Origin: Setophaga petechia
Lineage: Eukaryota; Chordata; Aves; Passeriformes; Parulidae
Length of the DNA stretch: 64,000 nucleotides
Direction of reading: 5' to 3'
Assembly (NCBI GenBank): GCA_024362935.1
Contig: JANCRA010000032.1
Location: 7,107,440 to 7,171,439, forward strand
In this document: positions 1-13,400 of the stretch, piece after piece
Position numbering within the stretch: position 1 is the stretch's first letter
Layout of the letters: every line of letters starts with the position of its first letter
Notes under the pieces: generated by a model
Seen by the model: only the letters and a program-made list of their open reading frames with translations
Databases searched by the model: none
What the model was told of the DNA's origin: nothing
Position numbers and translations under genes: made by a program

Positions 1-300
1 GGAAAGGAAAGGAAAGGAAAGGAAAGGAAAGGAAAGGAAAGGAAAGGAAAGGAAAGGAAAGGAAAGGAAAGGAAAGGAAAGGAAAGGTAAGGAAAGGAAA
101 GGAAAGGAAAGGAAAGGAAAGGAAAGGAAAGGAAAGGAAAGGAAAGGAAAGGAAAGGAAAGGAAAGGAAAGGAAAGGAAAGGTGCGGAAAGGAAAGGAAA
201 GGTGCGGAAAGGTGCGGAAAGGAAAGGAAAGGAAAGGAAAGGAAAGGAAAGGAAAGGAAAGGAAAGGAAAGGAAAGGAAAGGAAAGGAAAGGAAAGGAAA
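1..300 (+). repeat. (GGAAA)n pentamer array, cut by window edge
   Basis: Almost pure GGAAA repeats, about 60 units, with a GGTAA variant near 86 and GGTGC variants at 181, 201 and 211. It continues beyond the left end of the window. It adjoins an interspersed element that also carries a pentamer array in its inverted copy at 29806, so the array appears to belong to that element. Confidence 0.97.
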
Positions 301-885
301 GGGTGTGGGGATCTTACCACCCTAAGCCTTACAACAAGACTTGATTTCTGTACAGTCTTGGTCGAAGTGCTGGTCGAGTGATGAGGGAAGTCCCGAAGAA
401 GTGGTGGGGAGGAATCAGAGGAGCACAGAATCTCTCGGGTTTATATTCACTCTGGTTCAGATAAATATAAATCAAGTGCCTCCTCAGGAGCAGGGAGCTT
501 CATGCAATGCTGTAGATCATGGGACACTTCAGGAGTCCTCGACACCTTCTAAGACAGCACAGCTGCCCATCCTAGCAGTGCAGTTGAGTCAGTTGTGCCC
601 CATTGTGTCCCATCAGCAGAGATGAACCTGCTCAGGTCACACTCACAATTCCCTGCATTTCTTGGGCAGAGGAGAGGGAGCCCCACATCCCAGTGGTTTG
701 GCACAGCTTAGCATGACAAGGGGCACAATCCTGTCCAGGGGATCCAGCTCTTATCTCACAGCCCATCATTCACCCTGTGCCTTATCAGATCAGAGGTTTA
801 GCCATTACACAACTAAAAGTTCACCCTACTCCATCTCAACCAAACACCCTGGCATCTCCACCTTTGAATTCTTGTCTCTTAAGAG
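301..885 (+). mobile_element. Interspersed element next to (GGAAA)n, left copy (LTR-element-like)
   Basis: This segment matches, in reverse complement, about 29165-29755. Shared stretches include the run around 430-470 (ATATTCACTCTGGTTCAG), the run near 560-625 (ACAGCACAGCTGCCCATCCT) and the run near 705-850 (CAGCTCTTATCTCACAGCC). Similarity fades after about 850-885. The second copy carries AATAAA-containing, LTR-like sequence on the far side of its pentamer array. The family is not identified and no intact protein is visible. Confidence 0.65.
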
Positions 886-3800
886 GGAAGCTGAGGGAAA
901 AATGTTAAGCTTTTCTCCCTGGTACCCACTGAGAGGATAGGTAGGAATGGCTCAGAGCTCCTCCAGGGAAGGTTCGGGCTGGGCATTCGGCAGCATTTCC
1001 TTACCAAGAGGGCGGTGTCTGTGACAGGCAGCATTCAGCAGTGATCTGTCACATCCCCTGGCCGCTTGAATAGAAGCTGTATTTTTTGCCAGTCGTATCT
1101 AAGTTTCCAACAAAATCAATCCTACCTGTGCTCTGAAAATGTAGCAGAAGTGTAGTAATTAACTACAATTACTGATTGATGAGGAATTTATTTCTTTTTT
1201 CCACATCTAGATGTCATGGAGCAATCTAGCACTGCAGGCTAGATACCCTCCTGATCTTCTGTGTAGTCATGTCCCAGGCTCACACCTCTTTGACTTCAGG
1301 TTATACATTCATCATTGGGGATTGTGGTTTTCCCATGACTAACAAAAACCAACTGGTTGTTTCCATCCAAGTCTTCAGCTAAGAACATTATTGCCCCTTT
1401 AACTTGCATTTTATCTGTTTTTTTATTACTCAAAATGCTGACTCCTGCTTTGTTCATTCATGGAAATAGCTGTAAAGTCCACCCAAGGCCAGCTAATAAC
1501 CTGTTGTTTTCACTTGATCCTGAGCTTTTCATCTCTTTCTGATTTGCCAGTGCTTTCACTCATCTTACAGTTTTAAAATTAATTTCCAGCTACTGTAGTT
1601 AAAAGGATAATTTCCATTGAGAATGGAATCAAACACTTAATTAAATTCCAGATAAACCAGGTGTACCCCATTTATTAGGTTTCTTCTTAGTCAGACTAAG
1701 TAAACTTTTTCCATGCTATTGTTACCTGTAAGTGATTTTGAGTACTTGGAGGATTGCTTTTCAACCTAGTGAAGACGTTTTCTTACAGGAGGTAAAGAAA
1801 TCCCACAGAGATTTTTTGACGGATTAGCAATTACAGAGCATGGGTAAAGAACACATCTCAAGCAACTGCAGTGAATAACTTTTTTTAATAGACTTTTTTT
1901 ACTGTATGGTTCAACTTTCTTTTCTAACTTGTTTAGAACATTTTTTTCATTTTCATCCAAGGATTAAATTTGATTTATGAAATTTAAATGCTAAGTTTCA
2001 TAACTCTCCCCCCTTCTGGTTAATATTATGGTAAAAAAACACTTGAATATCGTTTGCAGTTCTATGGGGTTTTTTTTATAAGCAACATGTAAAAAATTAC
2101 CATATTCACTTATGAAGTCTCTCAGTAAAAATGCCAGCAGGCTTTTGAAGGCATGGAGTTCAATCATCCGCAACAGCTATTTTTTCATTCAATTCCTTCC
2201 CTTAGGCCTCTAAATTACTTTCTGAAATGGCCTTTTTCTTATTATGCATTAGTAACTGTAACAAATAGAACAACGAATGTTACCTAACATTGTAGCTATG
2301 GAGAGCTCACAATTCCTTGGAGATAGATCTAACTAACCCTGAATATATTTTTACCTTATGTAACATATTCCCAAATGTTTTCCTCCTTGTTATTTTATCC
2401 CTAATTGAGAAATTTAAAAGTTTCAAATATACAAGCAACTAATCTTTGTATTTCAGGATGTTGTTAAATATTAAGGAAACAAGACTGAGCCTATTCAGCG
2501 CTGAAAGTGCTTCCATTTCAATATCCTGACTTTCTTGACTGAATGCCTGAGAACATGACTGTACACATACTCTTGTTTCTGGATGCTGATGACCTTCAAC
2601 AGCTGTCAAAACTGTGCAAGAACTTCCAGCAGGTAATGTCATATATTGGTGCCCATACTCAAGTTTATTGTTAAGAAACAAGGTGAGGTGGAACTTCCCT
2701 TCAGCTTCATCCAGCAGGACCGTCTGTGTTTCTGCACAGCCAGGTACAGGGAGCAGCACAACACACACACACCTGGGCACAGATCAGTAGTAACAGGCCA
2801 TGTCCTCCATGCTGTGAACAATCTAAAGCCAACCCCCCTGTCTGGCCAGCTGCAGCCTTCCAGAATTACTTCTCAATTTGTTCACTAGAGTTGGCAACTG
2901 AGATCTGGCAGAAGAAAAAAACCTAAAACACCAATACCCTGAAAGACCCAGCCTCCACCCACTCCCCTCTCAATTTCTATGCAGAATCTTTATATTTGAT
3001 TCTAGACTATATCAACATTTTTAAAGAGAAGGGGCAAAAAGAATCACCCATTTCTACATGTTTTGTATCTCCTCCCTTCTGCATGTGCTGGGAACCATTT
3101 ATGGATCTTGCATAGACCATGAGTCTATGTGCCATTTTTGCTAATCTTTACCTTTTTGGAGTGTGTTGGAGATTGTTTTTTAAAATAATCCAGGCTGTTA
3201 ATTGGAATTGCACAAAGAACACTGCAGCCCAATATCTTGTGTGTTTGTGTCAATTTGAATCAAAATACTGTAATATTTATGTGACAGTAATGAGCTCTGA
3301 TAGTATTTACATAATTGTAGATGGGATATGCAAATGGGGCATATTCAGGAGATCAGGTACGGCCTAATGAAATGTAAATCACAAAATATATCTGGAAAAT
3401 GTTTATTTTTAGTTATGTAACAATGAAGAAGTTTGGGAGAGGGTTTAACTGCTAAGAGGGAAACCAGCACTTGGTAAGATGACATTTTCAGTCTTCAAGA
3501 ACTTTAATGAAAAGCTCAAGCAGAGATACAGAAGACAGAGTGAATGCCTTTAAGTCACTTAGAAATTATCAGGCAAGATTCTGGTTTCCCATTTGTTTCA
3601 GATATTTTTTTCTTTCTAATGAAACAGTTATAAATAAGTAACTTGAGAATTTTAAGTCTCTCCTCTCATCATATAATACTCAAACAGCACCACCAACTCA
3701 CAAGTAATTTTCCACAGATTTTCAACATTCCATCAGGTTGGGGGAGGGAAGTACTACTCCATTTCCCTTTTTAGGCATATTTTATTCTGATGTTCAATCT

Positions 3801-6800
3801 TATTTTGTGCCCAGTCAGTGGGTTTTGTCATGTTTGTATTTCAGTTTTTTGTTTGGGCTGTTCATTCTAATACTGCGAATAAATGCCAGCAGAGAAACTG
3901 CCTTCAGCATGAAGAGCAGAGTTGGTTTAACCATGGATGGACCTCCAAAGACTCTCCAAAAACAACTTTCAGCCATTTGGTTTTAAATTAAAAGAAGCAA
4001 CAGAATGTATTTATAAACTGAATGCATAATTGTCAGTACAGTGTTTGGAGTTGAATAAGCTTCTCTTTAAAGCTGCAACAAGCCCAAATGCAGGGATTTT
4101 TACTGAATATTTACATTCCACATCAGTTTCCAGTAACACAATAGATCATGATAGAATGGAGCCCAATCTCCATTTGACAGACAGAGTGATTTCCATATTA
4201 CTAAATGTGAATGACCTTGGAATTCAATGAGAAACCGGGCAACAGAAATTTGGTGAAGCTCTCTATATGTAGAACATTATATTTTAAAAGAAAGAAAACA
4301 GATGGCACTGAAGTCAGCTGTGACATAACCAGACACAATTCCCATTCTGTGGGGATGCTGTCTGTACTTTCAGCTAAGCTGAATTTGCAAAACAAAGTTA
4401 CTATTGTGGCAATGAAGCTCTCACGCCACGATGAGTTTGCACAAAGGCAGGCAGCAAGCCTGCATTTATTTGATGTCATCGGGAGAAGCATAAAAGAACA
4501 AGTGAGCACAGAGCAGGTGGCACCTCCTCCAGCAAGGGAAGCAAGCTCAGGCCCTGCTGCATTCCTGTGCAGGGGACACTGGAGAAGGGACTTGGAAATG
4601 TATTTTGCTTCTTTAGCCATTGTACTTTGCAGCATTCCCATGAGGTACATGCTCAATTCCAGCAGGCAGTCTTCCCTGCAGATATGGCTGCACAAGCTCC
4701 CATCCCAAACCTGATTCCTGTTTCCACAGGCACAGGCTGTCCTGCTGGACTGCTCAAGATGACCATGAGGGCAGAGAGGGGAAGCTCAGTGATGGTATTT
4801 TCTCTGTTTTAGGAGGGGTCCCAGTGTAGCAGAGAGCCTGCAGGCAGCACTCCCATGCACCCTGGGCTCCTGGGGCTGCCGTGCTGTTCCTGTCTCTCCT
4901 GAGCTACTTGTGGCAGGTGCAGTTGGCCATGGCAATGCTCAGATCTGGCTGATGGTGGCCAGTGCTTCCTACTGCCCTTCTCAGGAGTGGCAAGAATAGA
5001 TGCCAGTACCTGCTGCATAAGAGAGGTTGTCCCATGGGTTCCTAAGTGTGGCACTGCTAAACTGTCAGCTTGGGATGCAGCTCAAACTGCACCTGTGTGC
5101 AGATGTTGACTACTGCACTCTCCACATCCAAATTTGGATGTCCTGAATATTCCTTCCATGTGAATACCTAAGTCAAAGGACAGGTTCTCTGTCTCTGCCC
5201 CTTTGGGCAGGAGCCTGCATCCACAAGAACAGGAAAATTTGTCAAAAAGCTGCAGGAATTTCTGTCTTGACCTGAATCTCCACCTTAATCTGATGGACAC
5301 AATTGTTTAAGCACTGACAGTTTTTACTGAGATGAGGTTTGAATAAGAAGACCCAAATGGAAAAATACTGCAAAATTCCTGTGTTTAGTTAGTTCTCTAT
5401 AATACTATCAAGAGGTGCTCATAACCAAGGAACGCGGGTGCAAGTGGAGAAGAAGCCCAAAAGCCAAACTCGAGTTGCGAGCACGTGCAAAATCACAGCT
5501 CCTGTGTCCTGCCCATTCCTCTCACAGGTGAAACACACCTCCTGCTCCAGTCACCACAGGGCATCCAAAAAGGTGGGAGATGCTTTTGAGCAGACCCTCA
5601 CCTGGTGAAGATCCCAGCTCTGCCCAGCTCTACTACAGAATTTCCCTGATGAGTTTCCTTGGATCAAGCCAGGATTTTTCACTGAGGGGAAAGCCTGCCC
5701 TTCCAGTGCTCAGCCAGGACACCATGACATAATCCTTTCTCCTGCAGTCAGGAAAAATTTGGCAAACAAGATATAGATGGAGCTAAACCTAGATGATTCT
5801 CTAGCAGCACTTTTACTTAATCTTGAAGTAATTTTAGTTGGCAGCTGACTTACGTAGCCTGATACTAAAATTCTTCTCAACCGTATTTTTATCTGCTTCT
5901 GAAGAACACAAAGCAGTATAATAACATCTTATTTTTTTCTGGAGTAATAGATGAAAAAATAGTACAGTATCACGTCTCAAAACCATAGTCAAAATCTTTT
6001 TTGTTTTTATTCTATTTAATGCTTAATATCTGGTAAAATACAATAAATAATTTTCAGTCTAGGACAATTAGATGTTATGCTTAATAATAAAATGTTCAGA
6101 GAGAATGTAAAAATAATATCTTACTATTTAACTTCAATGAAAAAGCAGGTCTCAGTTTTAGACAACTGAGAAATTTTCAGCCATGAAAGATAAATTAACA
6201 TATCCTGCCCTTTCATAAAAAACACATCTATCATTGAAACCAACAGAAGACACACACACCCCCTCACACACACACCCCCACACATACACATGTGCCTGCC
6301 TTAGAGGGCAGAATTTGGCCTGGATCTTACAAAATGGCAGTTTGCAATTGACATTCATGTGTGTTTAATTTTTTAACAAACAAAACTGCAGAATGCTGAT
6401 GTATTTTATATTTTCCAAATCCTGTTACAGCAACTTATATGAAACATTAGTATATAAAAAGTCATCACTGTACAACCACTTTTTTTTGTCCAAAAGTCAG
6501 TGTCAGAACGATAAAACCCAGCTAATTAATTAAAACCAGATTTATTGTTAATGTGCTGATGTTTGCATTAGCTGTCTTCTGATTTAAGCACAAGGAATCT
6601 ATTAAAACATAAAAGGCAAAAGTGGCTCAGAAAAAGACAAACTCTCCAACAACATACTTGTAGCTTTACTAACACTTATCTGACACTACAGTTAATTGAA
6701 AACCAATGTAAACACCATGAGGTACAGATACCACTGGACATTCCTCACAACTGTGCAAACTGTGGGCCTCATCCTGCAAATACCACTGGCTCCAGAGCTT

Positions 6801-7307
6801 CGTCCCAGGGCTGGTCCCACTGAGTCCATCTGCAGTACCCTGCAGCAGCCCCCACCCCTGCCATTTGCAGGAAGGGGTCTTGTGGACTCTCATGTCATGC
6901 ACCAAATACATGTAAAGTGCCTCAGATTTCAAACCGATGCAAATTTACATTTCTTTAGACTCAAGAAGCTGACATAGCTTCTCTAAAGTCATACATAAAT
7001 ACTACCTTAAAATTGTTAGAGGGTCTTCTGTTTCAAGGTAAATCTAATAAAATATTTTAATTGCTTTTAAATTAGGCAAAGAGTGCTTGAGCTGCTTTTT
7101 GTAAAAAAGTAACAATATTCCTTTGCTGTAAGATATTTTACATATCTTCAGTCACTCTTCCCTTTATTTTACAGAGAGTAAGAGGCAGAGCTATTATTAT
7201 TTTGTTGATGCAACTGCCTGCAGAGTTCTGAAACAGCCCAATGGACTTTTGTGATGATGTTGAATCTTAAATTGGTTCCTTTTCACAAGACTTTTCCACA
7301 GAGTGTT
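886..7307. other. Downstream flank of UPF3A, no gene recognised
   Basis: AT-rich, non-repetitive-looking sequence with short CA-rich tracts. It should hold the UPF3A 3' UTR at its right end: minus-strand AATAAA hexamers lie at 7168-7163 and 6546-6541. The neighbour expected from human synteny, CHAMP1, has a large single coding exon and is not present here. Two overlapping open stretches at 4201-4714 look like chance. Confidence 0.6.
6242..6295. repeat. CA-rich microsatellite
   Basis: Interrupted (CA)n/(CACCCC) tract, reading GACACACACACCCCCTCACA and onward to ACATACACATG. Confidence 0.85.
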
Positions 7308-7481
7308 TTATTCTGTTTCTTCAGTCTTTTCAGAACTAGCTCCAGCTGAATTATCTGCCTCATACTTTTTATCAAGAGAATCTTCAAAGGGTTTCCCACT
7401 GCAGTCATAGGTTTTACTTGTAGGTCCCATATGTGTTCGGATGCGAGCTCCTGGCTGGTACAACTGCATGGCTGGACGATC
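7308..7481 (-). CDS. UPF3A: UPF3A coding exon 10 (residues 442-498 and stop)
   Basis: Begins DRPAMQLYQPGARIRTHMG, completing the EJC-binding motif, then a short acidic tail ending SSEKTEETE and TAA (7308-7310). Acceptor TTCTAG. The stop codon sits inside an AATAAA hexamer (minus strand, 7312 to 7307). Another AATAAA lies at 7168 to 7163. Confidence 0.94.
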   Translation of the reverse strand, partial: DRPAMQLYQPGARIRTHMGPTSKTYDCSGKPFEDSLDKKYEADNSAGASSEKTEETE

Positions 7482-10400
7482 CTAGAAGGAAGGAGATAAT
7501 GGTTAATGCTCTGAGAAACCCATGTGGGACACATACGTGGAATTTTAAAGTTTTGAATCTTTATGAAGAAAGTAGATTTTGTGTTAAGTTACTTTACATT
7601 TTATAAGAACCAGGAAAAAAATGGCATGTAATGAAAATTGACTGGGTATTCAGCATCTAGCATTCAATATTTGTTGTTTATAACACTATTCTTGGGAGCC
7701 AAACATTTTGAAAAAATGAAAAATGCTGCAAAAATTAAAGATCCTAAGATACATTTGACATAAACAAGGAGAAATACTGCAGACAATTATCAAACGTTAT
7801 TTACAAGGAAAGCAAAAGAAATGTTGCTACCTTCACTAACATCAGCTGAGAAGAACAATAACCTGTGCACTTGCAACTCTGCAGATGAAATGTCACACAT
7901 TACATATAAGCATAAAAATCCAAGACAGACCAGAGAACAGCTCAGCAGGTAGCAGCTAGAAAATTATCCTCAACTGATCATCAATCATTACCCAATTCTT
8001 ACCAGAAGTTAAACATGCAATGCACATTTGAATTATATACAACAGAATAAAATGGCACAGTTTTTGCTCCACTTCATCTTGCCTTCCATCCTGAGTATCA
8101 GAGCAGGGGAGTTTATGGACTAATAATAAAAAAAGTAAGTACAATTTGAGCATGTGCAGGCTCTGTGAGTGACCCAATCATACACATGCTGCTCTGATCC
8201 TGAGAAAATGGAAGAAGGAGCCAGTTTACATGGAAAAGACGCCTCAAACCTGAAAATGGTGATGCTATTCAGAGCACTCTTTATTTTTGAAATTTCATTA
8301 GTAAAACACACCAGTTAGAAACTCTGCCTAAGAAGTCTTTTCCTGGTAAGGGTGTTTTACTTTCACTTAATGTTATGAAGCAACTGAAAGCTCACCAGTA
8401 CCTGAGCTTTTTGATCAGTCTTGTGTTAAGTTCAGTAAACAGCCAGCAGCCTACTTAAAGACAGTGGCAGAGCATTGAAACTGTCCTACATCAAACTATA
8501 CCAATTTTCAATTGCCTTCATAATGAAGTAAGTAATATAATAAGTAACTTTGAAATAATTATTGATTTTTGTTCTTTCATTCTTTTTTCTTATTCCCAAT
8601 ATGCATTTCCCCTTTTCTTATATCTTTTTTGATCCACTTGGCTTTTTTTCACCCACTTTTTTTTTCCTTCTCTTTAGATCAGATGTCAAAATTCACCACT
8701 GAGCCTTATGACAAGTTAGTGCTTTGCAGTGTGGTATGAAACGGATAACACACCTTTCTCTATCCCAAACAGCTGCATAAAAGTAGATCCTCAAGCAGTG
8801 CCCTTTAGAAAGTTTAAGATAAATGGTCCAAATGACTTTTCCTACTACAGTCTCTGTAGCCTGTGGTTTGTATAAAAGCTATCACATTACTTACACTGGA
8901 AATTTCCCATTTTCTAAATTCCTATGAACTTCGGAAAGAGGTTCCATCTCTGACTAAAAATTTGTGTTGGCATTGTCAATGCTATACCTAAGTCGTAAAA
9001 CTGAGCCCCTAATCACCTATGTGATAAACACTCTAAGGAAAAAAGTCACCACACTGCAACATACTTTACTGATGGTGCTTATTTTTTTAGGGAAAAAATC
9101 CAGTATTTTAGTCCTAAGTGCGGACTAATCCAGGGACTCAACAAGCTACCAGAAGTGTGATGCAAAGAAATAAAAAGCAGTAGCTTCTTAACACTTGCCA
9201 AAAGGCCCCCAGCACGCACCATCCAGTTCCAAGGCTGGAGATTATTCTGACAGATTTCAAGAAGAGCATGGCAAGAATGAGGAAAAAAAAAAATTTCCCA
9301 TCTTCCTGTTTCTGAACTCATAGGGGTATAGAACATAAGTAAATAAAGGTAGGATAGAAAGTAATCTTACCCCCTAAAGAGTTGCAGCTGAGCCAATTAT
9401 TAAGGATTAGGAAGCAGGCCTGATGTTAACAGGTTGCAGCTGTAGCCAATGAGAAGAGTGTTATAAAAGAGTGGATTGGTTGGTTGAGGGGAACTGGAGT
9501 CAGTTGGCTACTTGAGGACAAGGAAGTGTCAGTGCCTAGAGGAGCTGCCTACAAGAAACATCAAGGAGGTACAAAACTAGCAATATGGAACCCTTGCAAT
9601 GTAATGACAATAGAACTCTTGCACTATAGAGACAACATGAACTAGCCATTTTTCTGACTATTCTACAGAAAAATGTAGAGCTACTGATGAGGAAATGGCT
9701 AATGTGTAAATGCAGATAAATCTTAACAATGCTGCCCAGCTGATCTCTGCATAAAAAATCCTCAGGGCACACCAGGCTTTCTGTGTTGGCACAAGATGAC
9801 TTCTTTGACATGTACAGTGAGTCCACCTGATCTTGTTCCCTGTACGCTCCATGCAGACTCACTCTGCATGTGACCAGTTTACTCTTGTCAGCCTTAGCCC
9901 ACAGTACAGATCAGTCACTTGCTTTGATAGAAGAGTTTCACATGCAGAATAAATTTCTATGCTAACAGTGTTTTGGTCTTTTGTGGAAAATCTAGGATCA
10001 AGAGAGAGAGAAAGGGGCTGACAAGGAGAGCCACGTCCTGAAAAGACTCTGGCACATCCATGAAATCAGCCAGCCTGAGAAAAACAATAGCCAGATCTCT
10101 GGGAGACAACAGGGGACAGCTCTACTATACACTAGGACACAGGCTCTGCTCACACTGGTTTTGCATTTGCTCTTCCCCTGACAACAGCTATGGGGATAAA
10201 TTTATCCTGATGAAATGACAGCCTTTTCATACTGGCAGGTATGTAATACTGAAGAATCCATACATTCACGCTCTCTGAATTAGCTATTTATTTAAGTCCT
10301 TATTGTTGCTCTGCCAAGCAATGCCTGGTAAATCCATAATATAATTATTTTATGAGAGTAATGGAAGGATGTTTTAAAAAGACTAACATGCCACAGTTTT

Positions 10401-13400
10401 TAAATTTCATTACATATCAGAAGTGTAACGATTTTTAATATACTTATAAAATGTAAGGCTTCCAAGAATAGTATTCTTCAAATGACAGGGTTGAAATGAA
10501 GACAGAAAGTCTTCCATATATTGTGAATATGAATGAGCCTGTAACCTTGACTTTTTTTAACTGCTGTTGTCCTTTGACAACAACCCAGAAAGGAATCTGG
10601 GTTTTACTGAAAATGAGATAAAGAATTCTTTGAAAAAGCATTTTTATGCTGAATTCGCAGAATTTAAAACCTGTGATCTTGAACCATATTAACTAATGAA
10701 AGATTATCCTAAATGAATAAAAGAACCTTATTTCTTATGCGCTCCTTTTTGGATGCCATGTCATCACACTTGTCCTCTTTACCCAGTTTGTCTACTGCCT
10801 CCACAGTGAAGCTGTAGTTGTAGTTCCCTTTCTTTCCTCTGTCTTGGTTGTATCCTTTCCCCCATTTCAGCTCTTCTTCATTCCTTCTCATAAACTTGTC
10901 AAACTCATAGTGAGTTCTATGCTTTCTGCCATCATCCAATCGATACCTTTGTCTTTCAGGTTCTTTTTCTCGAAATCTTCTCTCCAAATCTCTTTGCTCT
11001 TTGTCACTATCATTTTGTGACCTATGAGTATGTATGAAGAGAAAGAAAATCCAAGCAGTTAACAGTAAAAAGGAGCTACAGAAAGACAAAAGTCAAAGCC
11101 TTCCTTTGACTTCCGGAGTGTGTAGATAAATTATATACAAAGGTTGTTTTCTTCTCATTACAAAGGGTTAAATGCTGAATGTCTCTCCCATGTATGTCCA
11201 CCCATGTATTTGGTTGAGAATTGCAGACAAAGTTTTACCAAGCTTTTGTGCAGCTCTTGTGGAAGGCCCATTCTTCACCTTCTATCCCTCTTTGAAATCC
11301 TATCAATAGTTCCCCAATACCCTTCACATAAACACATGCTGCACTATTAGCTCTTGTAGCCTCGTGTTGAGGAGAGTCATGCATGGAAGAATTCCCTTGA
11401 ACAGGAACATTCAGGATCTGAAGGAATTGTGCAGGTATCATGTATCAATTTGTAAATTTTACGTGTCTGCATAACAAAAATTATTTACTGACATCATAAC
11501 TTGCAGAAGACATTTGTGAAAATAAATACTTATGTTCCAGGCTTTTGTTTATTGTGTCTCCAAATAATCTAGCCTGCCTTTGCATATGTTATTTCGGCAA
11601 AGACCATTACCTTACCACAACATGATAATTAATTTCTGCTATGCTGTAAATTCTTTATATTATAAAGACTATTGGCAATATTTTGCTGCCTGTCTGATAA
11701 AATTCTCAGCTCTTATTCACTTCATTGCTCCAGTTCAGCAAATGGTGTTTCTCTCATACAGCCAGACTGCAAATAATGAAGAAAGATTACGAAATAGATT
11801 GAACTTCAAAAGGAACAAATACAGGCAGTTTCTTTTCATTACATCTGTATAAATACATAAAATTGAAACAGCAAGTTACTTTTGATAGTCTCCTCATATT
11901 TTGGTAAACTGCAGATAGAATCAGAGAGGAATGAGATTTTTCAATGGTGTGGTGATCAAATAGTGATATGCTTCTCATTCACAATTATTTAATACAAATA
12001 AAAGTGTATCTATATATAAACTTTTCTTTTTCATATAATAGAAATGTGAAAATTTTTAGCATCTGTCAATGCCAACTTGGGCTTTAGTGGGGCTGCCAAA
12101 AGAGGGTCCCCATCTCAGGAAGAGCTGAAAGTCAGAGCAGAACCTGAATGAGAGGTTAAGATATTCAGCATTTCACAAGACTGAGCTTGTATCAGCATAA
12201 CACATGCACCAAGTGGAAGCAACGTCCCAGCTGTCACAGACACCTGAACCAACCACAGTTACACTGACCCCATACCTGTAGCATGGATACCTTTACATAA
12301 AATGCATGTTAGCTAAGGGTAAGTGGCTGGAAATTGCTTTGCTTCATGTTTAATATGCTATACCAGAACCTAATTCCAAGTCCTGGCAAGGCTCAGGTCA
12401 AGACCTTCCAAAAAGCCAGAAAGACTCTCTCAATCTGTTGCTGCAGTATTGCCTGATACTTGTCTGTTACTGTTGGGGAGGAAGTGCTGTGTCTGAAGGC
12501 AGGCAGGGGACAGGGATACAAACTTCTGTTCCAAGAGTGGTCAAAGTAGATTCCTAAAATTCAGTCACAGTGAACAGGCAGGCAAGAGTGGAAATGGCAG
12601 GGTAAGCATTTCAGAGTATAGGTAGAAGACAAAGTTACACAGTCAGAGAAAGCAGAAATGAACAGAAGTAAAGGGAATGGAAGCACACTTCTGTTTGATG
12701 CAGTTTCAAATTCACATTTGACCATGTAACTTATGCACCTACTGAGATTTTGATTTGTGGTAGGAAGCTTTTGCTACCGAGCCTTTGACATGGTTTCAAA
12801 TGGGCAATTCAGTTTCCTGCAGGTAGAGCTGGTAGTTATAGCTTATTACCAATTTCTGAATCAGTGACAAAGTAGTTTCAAATATAAATCCCAATCCAGC
12901 TGAAATTGCTCATAGCTTGCTACCTACCCACTAAAAATCAAGATGAAATCAGCACTTGGAAACACAAGGTAATGCTTACTGTACCTGTGCAGCCAAACAG
13001 ATTCTGTTTTACATGAGCAAAATCTACATTAATGTTTTAATAAACTTACAGGATCAATAGCAAACAATGTTACATGGCACTACGAAAAGTTTAATCCATA
13101 GAAAGCCAGGAAAGTAGTGGGGTCAGCATCCCTGGAGGTATTTAAAAGACATGTAGACATGGCACTTAAGGACACAGTTTATAATGGCAGTTTGGCAGTG
13201 CTGGGTTAACAGTTGGACTCAATGATCTTAAAGGTTCATTCCAACGTGAAAGATTCTATAAGTAGCAGACAACTGATTTGCCCCTGCAAGTGTTTCTGCT
13301 GAGCCTGTTCTGCTTTCTTTCTTGAAGGCCATCAATAAAGAAGTTGCTGAATATTTTCAGTTTCAGAGTTTCAGGACATGGAATTTTTCAGGAACATTCA

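Noticed and set aside
4201..4714. Overlapping long open stretches on both strands (about 165 codons each).
   Set aside because: No recognisable domain, no splice context or homology I know, and mirror-image open frames on both strands are what chance gives in a stop-poor segment.
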